Source: Clostridium_AD sp937920395 (lineage in GTDB: Bacteria > Bacillota > Clostridia > Clostridiales > Clostridiaceae). From it: a stretch of DNA of 64,000 bases. The notes under the pieces are model-generated. The model was not told where the DNA came from. It ran no database searches and saw only the letters and a list, made by a program, of their open reading frames with translations. The stretch covers positions 76,162 to 140,161 of the forward strand of contig DAVZGP010000003.1 in assembly GCA_052274345.1 (NCBI GenBank), read 5' to 3'. Positions 36,347 to 44,599 of this stretch are shown one piece after another. The position numbers were made by a program, and so were the translations under genes. Every line of letters begins with the position of its first letter. Within the stretch, counting starts at the first letter, position 1.

Positions 36347-38647
36347 TTATTTTTTTTCAACTACTAGTAAATTGTAACCTTCGAAATTATTGTCAATCAA
36401 TATTATCTTGTTACCTTCTTTTGAAACACTCAAAGGAACATTTTTTATAGGATCACCATCATCTAAATAAAAGCCTCTTTTTTCACCAGACTTTATTTTA
36501 GAAAGTTGAATTTTAACTTTTACAAAATTCATTGGACATGTAACTCCTCTAAAATCAATAACTTCATATTCTTTACTTATAGGCGATTCCTCTAACACAT
36601 TAATCGATACTTCCTTTGGAAGTGTTATTTCTAATTGTCCATTTAATGATCCATACATTTCTTTTACTTTGTTATAAAGGTATTCAATTTGCTCTGCTTT
36701 ATTTGTTATATCCATGATATCGCAAAGTTTGTAATCAAGAAGTGTATCGAAAAGTTCCACAACAGATTTATTAACATAACCTGTTTCAACAAAATTTATA
36801 TTAAATTGTTTGAATATTTCTTTATCCTTTGCTGTATCTATGCCCTTTAATACTAAAAGAGTTCTCGCAGATGACACTGTAGCATCGTACAAATCCTGTG
36901 ATTCTTTGCTGGATTTATACTTTAAAAGAGAACTCCGCGCATTTGATAAATCAAGTTTTATAACGTCAAAGACTCCTGTACTACATTCACCAGGTCCCCG
37001 TCCTTCAATAGAGAATTTCTCACTTGATCCTAAGTCATAATAAAGATCAGGGTTTTCTTTAAATGTTTCCATAGCTCCATATTTATTAGTTAACTCTCTT
37101 ACATCTTTATCAGTATTATTTAAAAATTCTTCAAAAGACTCATAACCAGATGTTTTTTTAAGTTTAGCAAGCTCTAAAAGGTACATAGGTATCTTCTTTG
37201 CAGGAACATCCCCATATACTTCTCCAATTTTAGCAAGGCCATGCCCAACACTACCACCAAATGATACAGTATACGTAGGCATTAGACCATCTTCTGTTCG
37301 TTTTGCTCTTCCACTTAAACCTATTTTGCCTATTTGATGACGACCACAGGAATTAGGACATCCCGATATAAAGATTCTAGGAAGTGATCCTTTAATCTCA
37401 TCAGTATTATCACTAAATTCTTCCTTTATAGCTTGTAATAAGTTTTGTGATAAACAAAGTCCTAATTGACAAGTTGATGCACCAACGCAAGTTACTGAAT
37501 TATATATGTTAAAATTTGATGAAAAAGGTGCTATTATTTTTAATAATGTTTTTGCATCAATGTCTTTCAAATCTCTTACAAAAAAGCTTTGAGTATTTGC
37601 AAGTCTTATAGATATTTCATAATCCAATTTACTAACAAAGTCTAACATTTTTTGAAGGTTTACCGCTTCTAAATTCCCACCTTGAGGATGTACGTAAACA
37701 GAGTTATAGCCAATTTGTTTTTGTTGGAATAGAACACTTTCATACATCTTATTAATTTCAGAACTTTCAGCAATTTGCTCATATTTATCAATTATGATAT
37801 CATCTATTATTAAATCAAGATTTATATCATCTTTTATTCTTATTAGTTCTTCATTAAGCCTTAGTTTGAATTTTTCTTCACCTAGTCTTTCAACAATATA
37901 CCTTATTCTTGCTTTATGCTTATTGCTTCTATCCCCTTCTTTTTCAAAGAGTTCCTTCATAGCCTGGACATAATATAAAACATCTTTTGCACTAATAAAC
38001 TCCTCTAGCTTTAGTGATACCTTCGGATTTCCTCCAAAACCACCACCACCGTAAACCTCAAAACCTTTATTTCCATCAACTATCCTTGCGATAAATCCTA
38101 AATCAGATATTGTAGCATTTCCAGTGTCGAAAAGACTGTTTGAAAAACCAATTTTATATTTCCTTGGGAGATTCATAGTAGTAGGGTCTTTAAGCAAATA
38201 ATTAGTAACCTCACTCATATAACTAGTTACGTCAAATACGTCATTAATAGACACTCCTGAAAGAGGAGAACACTCAACATTTCTTACTGTATTACCACCA
38301 GTTCCTTTAGTAATTATCCCCACTTCTATAAGGTCCTTCATAATACTATAGACATCTGTAAGCTCAACACTTTGAAACTGAATATCCTGCCTAGAAGTAA
38401 AACGCAATAACCCTTTTGCATATTTTTTTGAGATATCACTAATTTTCTTAAATTGCTCTAACGTAATTACTCCACCAGGTATTCTAGTCCTTACCATATA
38501 AAAATCTGGAGTTCTTTGCTCATAAACTCCCATAGAAACTCTAAATGCTTTAAATCTAGTAGGATCAAGGTTACCCGCCATATATAAATCTGCTTTTTCT
38601 TTGAAATATTCGATAACCTTATAACTTTCTTCAGTAATATTAATCAT
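36347..38647 (-). CDS. Ferredoxin-type sulfite reductase fused to a C-terminal TusA-like domain
   Basis: 766 residues. Residues 1-540 are a siroheme sulfite/nitrite reductase: FTSRQDIQFQ near 83, and cluster ligands Cys387, Cys393 (C-x5-C), Cys430 and Cys434 (GCPNSCG). Residues about 560-680 form a helical linker of unknown function. Residues about 695-766 are TusA-like (DFRGVTCPMNFVKVKIQL), with Cys704 in a CPMN motif instead of CPxP. It would reduce sulfite from AprBA to sulfide and could pass the sulfur through Cys704. The operon with an E1 enzyme and carrier protein argues for sulfite rather than nitrite as substrate. Confidence 0.88.
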   Translation of the reverse strand: MINITEESYKVIEYFKEKADLYMAGNLDPTRFKAFRVSMGVYEQRTPDFYMVRTRIPGGVITLEQFKKISDISKKYAKGLLRFTSRQDIQFQSVELTDVYSIMKDLIEVGIITKGTGGNTVRNVECSPLSGVSINDVFDVTSYMSEVTNYLLKDPTTMNLPRKYKIGFSNSLFDTGNATISDLGFIARIVDGNKGFEVYGGGGFGGNPKVSLKLEEFISAKDVLYYVQAMKELFEKEGDRSNKHKARIRYIVERLGEEKFKLRLNEELIRIKDDINLDLIIDDIIIDKYEQIAESSEINKMYESVLFQQKQIGYNSVYVHPQGGNLEAVNLQKMLDFVSKLDYEISIRLANTQSFFVRDLKDIDAKTLLKIIAPFSSNFNIYNSVTCVGASTCQLGLCLSQNLLQAIKEEFSDNTDEIKGSLPRIFISGCPNSCGRHQIGKIGLSGRAKRTEDGLMPTYTVSFGGSVGHGLAKIGEVYGDVPAKKIPMYLLELAKLKKTSGYESFEEFLNNTDKDVRELTNKYGAMETFKENPDLYYDLGSSEKFSIEGRGPGECSTGVFDVIKLDLSNARSSLLKYKSSKESQDLYDATVSSARTLLVLKGIDTAKDKEIFKQFNINFVETGYVNKSVVELFDTLLDYKLCDIMDITNKAEQIEYLYNKVKEMYGSLNGQLEITLPKEVSINVLEESPISKEYEVIDFRGVTCPMNFVKVKIQLSKIKSGEKRGFYLDDGDPIKNVPLSVSKEGNKIILIDNNFEGYNLLVVEKK

Positions 38648-38672
38648 CCCAAATCACTTCCCTTTGCATAAA

Positions 38673-39080
38673 TTAAATAATTTTGTATTCTAGTTTAAGA
38701 ACACCATTTTTGTTTATCTTAAATAAGTTAAATACTGGTTCTTCTTTTTCTAATGATAAAATACCATATATTATTTTTGGATCATATGCTAGTCTTATAT
38801 CTTCCTCCGATGGCCTTGAGGGAGTATATGGATGGGAATGATAATTTCCAATGAACAACATATCATTACCTCTTATTATTTTTATTGTATTAAACTGCTC
38901 TTTAGGATCCATTGAAAAATGCTCACTACTTTTATCTAAATTTGTAAGTGGATATGATTTTTTCACATTAATTATATCTTCGCTTTTGCTTCCTGATAAA
39001 AAACCACAACATTCATTAGGAAATTCCTTTTTTGCCTGATTTACAATTCTATCTATCTCTAATTTATTAATATATATCAT
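38673..39080 (-). CDS. JAMM/M67-type metalloprotease (HcyD/Mec+-like)
   Basis: 135 residues. The JAMM motif is complete: Glu in FPNECCGFLSG, then HSHP with His-x-His-x10-Asp (YHSHPYTPSRPSEEDIRLA). Such small proteases trim the C-terminal tail of ubiquitin-like sulfur carriers, or release the product from them, as for HcyD of Wolinella. The carrier gene two genes upstream indeed has a tail after its Gly-Gly. The ATG at 39080 is preferred over an in-frame GTG at 39089 that overlaps the preceding stop. Confidence 0.85.
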   Translation of the reverse strand: MIYINKLEIDRIVNQAKKEFPNECCGFLSGSKSEDIINVKKSYPLTNLDKSSEHFSMDPKEQFNTIKIIRGNDMLFIGNYHSHPYTPSRPSEEDIRLAYDPKIIYGILSLEKEEPVFNLFKINKNGVLKLEYKII

Positions 39081-39085
39081 ATTAA

Positions 39086-39916
39086 TCACCCATTCAACTT
39101 TCCTGTTTTTAAATCACATGATGGATTTGCGTAGTCTATTAAAGTTGTTATAGTAGGATGTTCTCCACAAACTCCACATCGTTTATTATGATTTATTTTT
39201 ATTTTCTTAAATTCCATCTTTAGTCCATCATAAGTTAGTAAATACCCAGCGAGAGTTTGTCCAAGTCCAAGTATATATTTAATAGCTTCAGTTGCTTGGA
39301 GTGTTCCAACAACTCCACCCATTACTCCTAGAACGCCAGCTTCTCTACATGTAGGCACCATTCCCTCTGGTGGTGGTGTTTGAAAAATGCATCTATAACA
39401 AGGTGTATTGTTATCTGGAATATAAGTAGTAAGTTGTCCATGAAATCTTATTATCCCAGCATGAGAAAATGGTTTTTTAGCAAGTACACAGGCATCATTT
39501 ATTAAAAATTTTGCAGCAAAATTATCTGTTCCATCTATTATGAAATCATAATCCTGATCTTTTATAATATTTAAAATGTTTACAGATGTAGCAAATTCAT
39601 TATACGTAATGACATTTACATCTGGATTAAGTTCATTTATTGTTTCTTTTCCAGATTCTACTTTAAGCTGACCCACATTCTTAGTTTGATGTATAATTTG
39701 CCTTTGAAGATTTGATAAATCCACAACATCACCATCTACAAGGCCTATTGTGCCTATTCCAGCTGCTGCTAAATACATAGCCGCTGGTGCTCCAAGGCCT
39801 CCTGTTCCAATAATAAGAACCTTTGAATTCAGTAATTTTTCTTGTCCTTCAACTCCAACCTCAGACAATAATATATGCCTTGAATACCTTTCTATCTGCT
39901 CCTCACTAAATTCCAA
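39086..39916 (-). CDS. E1-like sulfur-carrier adenylyltransferase (HcyF/ThiF/MoeB family)
   Basis: 276 residues from a TTG at 39916, chosen because GGGAGG lies 8 bases upstream; the in-frame GTG at 39925 abuts that site. The family opening ERYSRHILLSEVGVEGQEKL is followed by the nucleotide site IIGTGGLGAPAAMYLAAAG and DLSNLQRQ. Zinc-binding pairs are CYRC and CGVC, and the conserved cysteine lies in PTCREAGVLG. It adenylates the C-terminal glycine of the carrier so that sulfur can be added. The gene overlaps the 3' end of the carrier gene by about 11 bp. Confidence 0.9.
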   Translation of the reverse strand: MEFSEEQIERYSRHILLSEVGVEGQEKLLNSKVLIIGTGGLGAPAAMYLAAAGIGTIGLVDGDVVDLSNLQRQIIHQTKNVGQLKVESGKETINELNPDVNVITYNEFATSVNILNIIKDQDYDFIIDGTDNFAAKFLINDACVLAKKPFSHAGIIRFHGQLTTYIPDNNTPCYRCIFQTPPPEGMVPTCREAGVLGVMGGVVGTLQATEAIKYILGLGQTLAGYLLTYDGLKMEFKKIKINHNKRCGVCGEHPTITTLIDYANPSCDLKTGKLNG

Positions 39917-40121
39917 GGCTTCCACCTCCCATAAAATATAAAACTTCTATTTCATCATTTTCTTTTAATATAGTTTTCACAAATTGATCTCTATCCACAA
40001 ATTCACCATTCAATTGAACTGAGACCATATCTGCCATTTCCACATCTTGTATTTTTAACATTTCAGTAACCGTAACCTCATCTTTAATATTTTTTGCTTC
40101 TCCATTTACTTTAATATTCAT
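39906..40121 (-). CDS. ThiS/MoaD-family sulfur carrier protein with a C-terminal extension
   Basis: 71 residues, beta-grasp ubiquitin-like fold: MNIKVNGEAKNI, SVQLNGEFVDRDQF and END-EIEVLYFMGGGSLGI. Ordinary ThiS and MoaD end in Gly-Gly; here the chain continues GSLGI beyond the first Gly-Gly, so the tail must be trimmed before thiocarboxylate can form. A JAMM protease is encoded in the same operon. This agrees with HcyS of Wolinella, used for homocysteine synthesis, rather than a thiamine protein; no thi genes are near. The ribosome site GGGGG precedes the ATG. Tail codons overlap the next gene's ribosome site. Confidence 0.85.
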   Translation of the reverse strand: MNIKVNGEAKNIKDEVTVTEMLKIQDVEMADMVSVQLNGEFVDRDQFVKTILKENDEIEVLYFMGGGSLGI

Positions 40122-40162
40122 AGTTATTCCCCCAATATTTTAAATATTCGCACTTTATGTCT

Positions 40163-40228
40163 CATACCAAACCTGTATGTTTAATTAATTATATTCTATA
40201 TAATATTACATTAGTAAAAACATGTCAA
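40163..40228 (-). promoter_or_regulatory. Promoter and operator-like dyad of the carrier-protein operon
   Basis: Minus strand TTGACA (40223-40228), 17-bp spacer, TATTAT (40200-40205). A dyad CATAC-N7-GTATG at 40163-40179 lies just downstream of the expected start of transcription. The region on to 40440 is AT-rich without other recognisable elements. Confidence 0.6.
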
Positions 40229-40446
40229 TATTTTTTTATAGTTTAACCATATATATTGTGTATACTTTATTTATTTTTGAATATAATATATTTTAGCTAT
40301 TTCATTACTTAGTTAGTATTATTAGTTAATTTAAAATAGGTTTACATTTTAAATTAAGTTTACATAACTCTAGATATGTAAACTACTTTATGCTCTTCTA
40401 ACAAACTAATTTTATTTGTATTGCCCTTAGAATATTCCCCCCAAAA

Positions 40447-40485
40447 AAATTATGCAGCAAAGATTTTAGCTTTGCTGCATAATTT
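40447..40485 (-). terminator. Terminator of the ubiG-mccA pair
   Basis: Perfect 16-bp arms (40447-40462 and 40470-40485, core TGCAGCAAAG/CTTTGCTGCA), seven-T run on the minus strand, 46 bp past the mccA stop. Confidence 0.9.
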
Positions 40486-40530
40486 TAAATAGTATTTTCT
40501 AATTTTTAATTACTAAATTATTAATAAGTA

Positions 40531-41442
40531 TTAATTATAGATATTTTTACTGAAATATCTATCCCCTCTGTCAGGTAATATGATAATAATATTTCCCTTT
40601 TCAATAGTTTCTGCAAGTTTTATCGCAGCGGCTATAGCAGCTCCAGAAGAACTGCCTACAAACAATCCTTCCTTAACAGCAATAAGTTTTACTTTATCTT
40701 TTGCCTCATTATCATTAATTTTAATAACACTTTGAACAAGACTTAAATCCATAGTTGTTGGAACAAAATTATTTCCTATCCCCTCGATATCATAACAATG
40801 TTCCTCACCACCACCAATTGTTGATCCATCCGGGTCTACCAATATACCTTTTATATTTTCATTTTTCTCCTTTAAATATTTCATAACACCACTAAATGTT
40901 CCACCACTTCCTGCTCCTGCAAGAAAATAATCAATTTCACCATCTAATGCATCATATATTTCTGGTCCTGTAGTTTCATAATGAGCCTTTGGATTAGCAT
41001 CATTTTCAAACTGTTGTAATGAAATAGAATTAGGGATTTCATTCAATAGTTCTTTCGCCTTATTGATTGCACCTAGCATACCATCTTCCCTTGGTGTATT
41101 AATAATAGTGGCGCCAAGTGCTCTCATCAAAGTTAACTTTTCTACTGAGAACTTCTCTGGAACCACAAATATTATACTGTATCCTTTATTTATTGCAGCA
41201 AGTGCCACACCTATCCCAGTATTCCCTGCGGTAGCTTCAACAATTGTATATCCCACTTTAAGGATACCCCTTTCTTCTGCATCCTTTATCATGTAGACCC
41301 CAACTCTATCTTTTACGCTACCACCTGGGTTCTCACCTTCAAGTTTTGCGAAAATATTTACCCCTTCTTTTAATCCTAAATTATTTAATTTTATGAGTGG
41401 TGTATTTCCTATATTCTCTAGTACACTATTTATATATTTCAC
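40531..41442 (-). CDS. mccA: Cysteine synthase / O-acetylserine-dependent cystathionine beta-synthase
   Basis: 303 residues of the fold-type II PLP family: IGNTPLIKLN near residue 10, the PLP lysine in GGSVKDRVGVY near 43, EATAGNTGIGVA near 68, and GAGSGGTFSGVMKYL near 178. CysK and MccA cannot be separated by eye; pairing with a UbiG-type methyltransferase matches the ubiG-mcc operon of C. acetobutylicum and the yrrT-mccA group of Bacillus, so MccA (homocysteine to cystathionine) is favoured. The start is GTG with GGGAGG 8 bases upstream, inside the end of ubiG (17-bp overlap). Confidence 0.85.
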   Translation of the reverse strand: MKYINSVLENIGNTPLIKLNNLGLKEGVNIFAKLEGENPGGSVKDRVGVYMIKDAEERGILKVGYTIVEATAGNTGIGVALAAINKGYSIIFVVPEKFSVEKLTLMRALGATIINTPREDGMLGAINKAKELLNEIPNSISLQQFENDANPKAHYETTGPEIYDALDGEIDYFLAGAGSGGTFSGVMKYLKEKNENIKGILVDPDGSTIGGGEEHCYDIEGIGNNFVPTTMDLSLVQSVIKINDNEAKDKVKLIAVKEGLFVGSSSGAAIAAAIKLAETIEKGNIIIILPDRGDRYFSKNIYN

Positions 41443-42076
41443 TATTTAGTCCTCCCTTATTTGCTACTGCAATAAAAATGCCAGTCTGTGTAAACTCACC
41501 TTTACTTGAATAGCCTTTACATAATAAATCTGTATTTTCAATATTAACAAGATTAAATCCTGCAGATTTTAACCACTCTTCAATCTGGTTATTTGAAAAT
41601 CCAAGCCATTCGTCAAACATTTCAGTCCTTGCCCACTCACCATTATGCTCTTGTACATCTGATATTATTAAAGTTCCATCTTTCTTTATTATTCTAAACA
41701 TTTCCTCTATTGCTTTTTTAGCATCCTTAACGTGATGAAGTGCCATATTAATAAAAACCACATCTACAGACTCATCAAACAACGCCAAACTATCTATAGA
41801 TGATTTTATTGGATACACATTGTCAAATTTTTTTGTATCCATTAATTTTCTTGTTTCTACTAACATATTTACAGATTGATCTATAGAAAACACAATACTT
41901 GCATCTAATGCCAATGCTAATGATAAAAATCCAGTTCCACATCCTAAATCTGCCACAACCTTGTCTTTAATATTTACTTTAGATAAAACCTTATACTTTA
42001 ATCTCTCATCAAAATATTCACTTCTTATTACATTCCAACTTTGTGCTATTTCATTAAAATAATCTACTGACCCCAT
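41426..42076 (-). CDS. ubiG: SAM-dependent methyltransferase (UbiG/YrrT-like)
   Basis: 216 residues. Motif I is VVADLGCGTGFLSLALAL near residue 40; NMALHHVKDAKKAIEEM near 110 and TLIISDVQEHNGEW follow, a class I methyltransferase. In Firmicutes this gene type accompanies mccA/mccB in methionine-to-cysteine conversion, although its methyl acceptor is not established. It overlaps mccA by 17 bp, so the two are translationally coupled. The mtn and mccB genes of the usual operon are absent here; an mccB-like gene lies at 50610. The ribosome site is GGGGGT. Confidence 0.82.
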   Translation of the reverse strand: MGSVDYFNEIAQSWNVIRSEYFDERLKYKVLSKVNIKDKVVADLGCGTGFLSLALALDASIVFSIDQSVNMLVETRKLMDTKKFDNVYPIKSSIDSLALFDESVDVVFINMALHHVKDAKKAIEEMFRIIKKDGTLIISDVQEHNGEWARTEMFDEWLGFSNNQIEEWLKSAGFNLVNIENTDLLCKGYSSKGEFTQTGIFIAVANKGGLNSEIYK

Positions 42077-42204
42077 AGTATTACCCCCATATATTTATTT
42101 TAAGTTAAGATTTTAAGTGTACTTTTCAACTAAACACTTAAACATAATATTAATTTCCATTTTACCGTTTCTAATAGTATTCATATCGGATTAGTTTTAT
42201 TTCT

Positions 42205-42232
42205 ATTATATGCTAAGTTTTATCTTTGTCAA
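42205..42232 (-). promoter_or_regulatory. Promoter of ubiG-mccA
   Basis: Minus strand TTGACA (42227-42232), 16-bp spacer, perfect TATAAT (42205-42210), with a leader of about 120 nt. No T-box or S-box signature is visible in the leader. Confidence 0.7.
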
Positions 42233-42341
42233 CTCTTGTTTAAATATTTATATTTTATATATGATCCGTTTATGGTAATGTCCTAGTGTACCACATTTAA
42301 TTATGTCCCAAACATAAAATGTTAGATAATAAACCTCATGA

Positions 42342-42426
42342 TTAGAAATGAGGTGCTGATAATAAGAAAGGTGAATTTAACTATGGAAGTACTTGATAAG
42401 TACTCTACTATAAAAAAATTAGTATA
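42342..42426 (+). mobile_element. Remnant of an insertion-sequence transposase N-terminus (ISNCY-like)
   Basis: The plus strand encodes RKVNLTMEVLDKYSTIKKLV and then a stop. This resembles the first residues of the ISNCY/IS1202-type transposases frequent in clostridia. Nothing of the catalytic part follows and no terminal repeats are seen. It is a short match, so the call is tentative; surrounding bases 42250-42560 show no other gene. Confidence 0.35.
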
Positions 42427-42560
42427 AACAATCTTACATCCATTTTTTATTTGAGATTAATTTCATATTAGTGTAAATCCAGTTGAATAATTACCAATAC
42501 AAGTCTTACTCTTGGAAATAAAAAAGCTTTATACCACGATCTGTTTAAGTAATTTGCATA

Positions 42561-42767
42561 CTATAATCCACTTTTTTTAAGTGATTGTTCTATATCAGCT
42601 ATTATGTCATCTGCATCTTCTAGTCCAACACTAAATCTTAGATGTCCATTTTGAAATTTCTTTGGATAGAAATGATTTCTTTCTTTTGTTGGTCCAGTAT
42701 AAACAATAAGACTTTCGTCATGACCTATTGAAACCGCTGAAATTATGAGTTTTAAAGAATTTACAAA
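42561..42767 (-). pseudogene. C-terminal fragment of a trans-sulfuration (Cys/Met metabolism) PLP enzyme
   Basis: The minus strand encodes about 68 residues ending at a TAG (42561-42563), including FVNSLKLIISAVSIGHDESL, VYTGPTKER and LRFSVGLEDADDIIADIEQSL-like sequence (residues SVGLED are diagnostic of the family's C-terminus). The frame breaks at about 42768 where a different gene fragment begins. The PLP-binding domain is absent, so it cannot be active. It is not a copy of the intact genes at 35386 or 50610, whose C-termini differ. Confidence 0.75.
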
Positions 42768-42770
42768 CTA

Positions 42771-43005
42771 ATCTTTGTATCTAAAAAAGGTGTAGTTATT
42801 AAAGATTTAAAAGATTTAAGTGGCAAGAAAATTGCAATTCCTAAGTTTGGAAACACTCAAGATTTAACTCTTAGAAAAATATTATCTGACAATGGACTTA
42901 AAGATAAAACAAAAGGTGGAACCGTAGAAGTAAGACAGGCAGCAAATGCAGATACAACTGAATATATTAATAAAAACCGAGATAAAGTTAAAGCCATGCT
43001 TTTTA
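42771..43005 (+). pseudogene. Fragment of a sulfonate/sulfate-type binding protein
   Basis: The plus strand encodes IFVSKKGVVIKDLKDLSGKK and GNTQDLTLRKILSDNGLKDK, then GGTVEVRQAANAD, closely matching the middle of the intact binding protein at 24434-25474. After AANAD it jumps to TEYINKNRDK, a region about 70 residues later in the intact protein, so there is an internal deletion as well as loss of both ends. It abuts the trans-sulfuration fragment on the opposite strand. Confidence 0.8.
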
Positions 43006-43046
43006 AACATAACATGCCTTTAGCTTATATTTTTATTTTTTCTCTA

Positions 43047-43946
43047 TTAATTGACAACAGTTACTTTATTAGCTAGTTTACCGATTTTCTCAATATAACA
43101 TTCTACAATATCACCATTTTTTAAAACCTTAGGTGGATTAAATCCTAAACCAACACCACTTGGAGTGCCTGTACTAATTATATCACCAGGTTTTAAAGTA
43201 AGTCCTTTTGATAAATCACTAATTATATATGGTATATCAAAGATCAAATTTCTTGTATTTGAATCTTGCCTTAATTCTCCATTAATGCTACATGTAATAT
43301 TTAGCTCTGCAGGAAATTTAATTTCACTTTTATCGACTAAACATGGTCCCATAGGACAAAATGTGTCTAAACTTTTTCCTTTAAACCATTGGATGTGCTT
43401 TCCTTGCAAATCTCTAGCTGAAACATCATTAACTATAGTATATCCAAAAATATATTCTTCGACATTCTCTGGTTTAATATTAGTTCCTTCTTTTCCTATA
43501 ACTATAGCAAGCTCTGCTTCGTAGTCTACTTGCGTTGTAACTTTAGAAGAAAATTTAATTTCATCACCATTTCCGATTGCAGGCGATGCTACTTTAGTAA
43601 AATATATAGGAAAATCTGGGATTCCAGTGCCAGATATTTTCGTCTGTTTAATTTCTTTTACATGCTCTATATAATTTTTACCAAGACAAAATATATTTCT
43701 TTTTGGATTAGGTATTGGAGCAAGCAATTTAATTGTATCTAATGATACATAGTTAAAATTATTACTACTAATGGCATTTTTAATTTTCTCCAATGTATTT
43801 TCTTCAAAACCTTCTATTAATTCCGTCATAGAAGTTACACTAGCTATACCTAAAGTATTAAATATTTCATTAATCTTTATAACCTTTTGACCAATAACAA
43901 TTCCCACAAATTCTTGAGCATTATTAATATACGTAACAAATTTCAT
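43047..43946 (-). CDS. Fumarylacetoacetate hydrolase family protein
   Basis: 299 residues. The FAH fold is shown by FCLGKNYIEHVKEI near residue 92, metal-ligand region VDYEAELAIVIGKEG near 142, VNDVSARDLQ near 172, WFKGKSLDTFCPMGP and the C-terminal ISTGTPSGVGLG. The family includes acylpyruvate hydrolases, oxaloacetate decarboxylases and isomerases of aromatic-acid breakdown; the substrate cannot be assigned. It lies 20 bp downstream of a PII gene on the same strand and could be co-transcribed. The ribosome site AAGGGAG is present. Confidence 0.85.
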   Translation of the reverse strand: MKFVTYINNAQEFVGIVIGQKVIKINEIFNTLGIASVTSMTELIEGFEENTLEKIKNAISSNNFNYVSLDTIKLLAPIPNPKRNIFCLGKNYIEHVKEIKQTKISGTGIPDFPIYFTKVASPAIGNGDEIKFSSKVTTQVDYEAELAIVIGKEGTNIKPENVEEYIFGYTIVNDVSARDLQGKHIQWFKGKSLDTFCPMGPCLVDKSEIKFPAELNITCSINGELRQDSNTRNLIFDIPYIISDLSKGLTLKPGDIISTGTPSGVGLGFNPPKVLKNGDIVECYIEKIGKLANKVTVVN

Positions 43947-43966
43947 AATTAAAAAACTCCCTTAAT

Positions 43967-44329
43967 TTATTTATTATAACGTAAAGCATCTCGCCCCTGC
44001 TCACCATTACTTATTCTGATAATGTTTTTAACATCATAAACAAATATTTTTCCATCACCCATTTTCCCTGTATGAAGTACCTTTTTTGCAGTTTCTACAA
44101 CTAATTCTGCAGGAATATCACAAACTACTACTTCTACTTTTATTTTAGGTAGAAGATTAATATCTAAAGCAAGCCCACGATAAAATTCTTTATGACCTCT
44201 TTGCATACCGCATCCTAAAACATTAGATACAGTCATGCCACTAATACCGATTTCATTTAAAGCTTCCTTCAATTCATCAAATTTACTTGAAGTAGTAATA
44301 ATTTCTATCTTTGAAAACTTTTCGTCCAT
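43967..44329 (-). CDS. glnK: PII nitrogen regulatory protein (second copy)
   Basis: 120 residues. PII hallmarks are GISGMTVSNVLGCG, the T-loop GHKEFYRGLALDINLLPK, and TGKMGDGKIFVYDV with RISNGEQGRDAL. In the T-loop the position of Tyr51 (RGAEY in E. coli) is Leu, so uridylylation there is impossible; the Tyr equivalent to 46 is kept. It is highly similar to the copy at 44600 and follows an amtB remnant, so it arose by duplication of an amtB-glnK pair. It binds 2-oxoglutarate and ATP/ADP and gates AmtB. The ribosome site is AAAGGGGG. Confidence 0.92.
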   Translation of the reverse strand: MDEKFSKIEIITTSSKFDELKEALNEIGISGMTVSNVLGCGMQRGHKEFYRGLALDINLLPKIKVEVVVCDIPAELVVETAKKVLHTGKMGDGKIFVYDVKNIIRISNGEQGRDALRYNK

Positions 44330-44378
44330 ATTTGCACCCCCTTTACTTGAAAATTTTTGAAATAATTACCTTAGTGAA

Positions 44379-44535
44379 TTAAATCTCTATTCCGCCATAA
44401 CCCTCTTCACCATTTAAAATATACCTATTGCAACCGTTGGTACAATTTCTATAAGCTGAGTACCTACTAGTTTAATATTACCATATAATAATCCATTTGT
44501 ACCAAAAAAATCTATAGCCTTCAAAGCAAAAATAA
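44379..44535 (-). pseudogene. Remnant of a second amtB
   Basis: Between the two PII genes the minus strand encodes FALKAIDFFGTNGLLYGNIK and LVGTQLIEIVPTVAI, then after a frame change NGEEGYGGIEI and a stop. These match two stretches near the C-terminus of the intact AmtB (KAINSAGANGLIHGNIKLLG, and HGEEAYGGIDI at its end), with the residues between deleted. It sits upstream of glnK copy 2 exactly as amtB does upstream of copy 1. Confidence 0.85.
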
Positions 44536-44540
44536 TAAAA

Positions 44541-44572
44541 AAAAACAAATCAACTTAGCATAACTAAGTTAA
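44541..44572 (-). terminator. Terminator of amtB-glnK (first copy)
   Basis: Hairpin AACTTAG (44552-44558) with CTAAGTT (44564-44570), followed on the minus strand by a long T run. Confidence 0.65.
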
Positions 44573-44599
44573 TCTGTTAATCTTAAATTTTAACAGTAT

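Noticed and set aside
39906..40121. Thiamine-synthesis ThiS or molybdopterin MoaD assignment for the carrier
   Set aside because: No thiG, thiH, thiE or moa genes are near, and the tail plus JAMM protease and sulfite reductase fit an amino-acid pathway better.
40122..40446. Possible S-box antisense RNA downstream of mccA, as in C. acetobutylicum
   Set aside because: I found no S-box consensus or opposing promoter there; the region is the promoter of the carrier operon and a terminator.
42971..43025. Hairpin AAAGCCATG/CATGCCTTT as terminator of the FAH gene
   Set aside because: The stem has a central mismatch and overlaps the binding-protein fragment; too weak to list.
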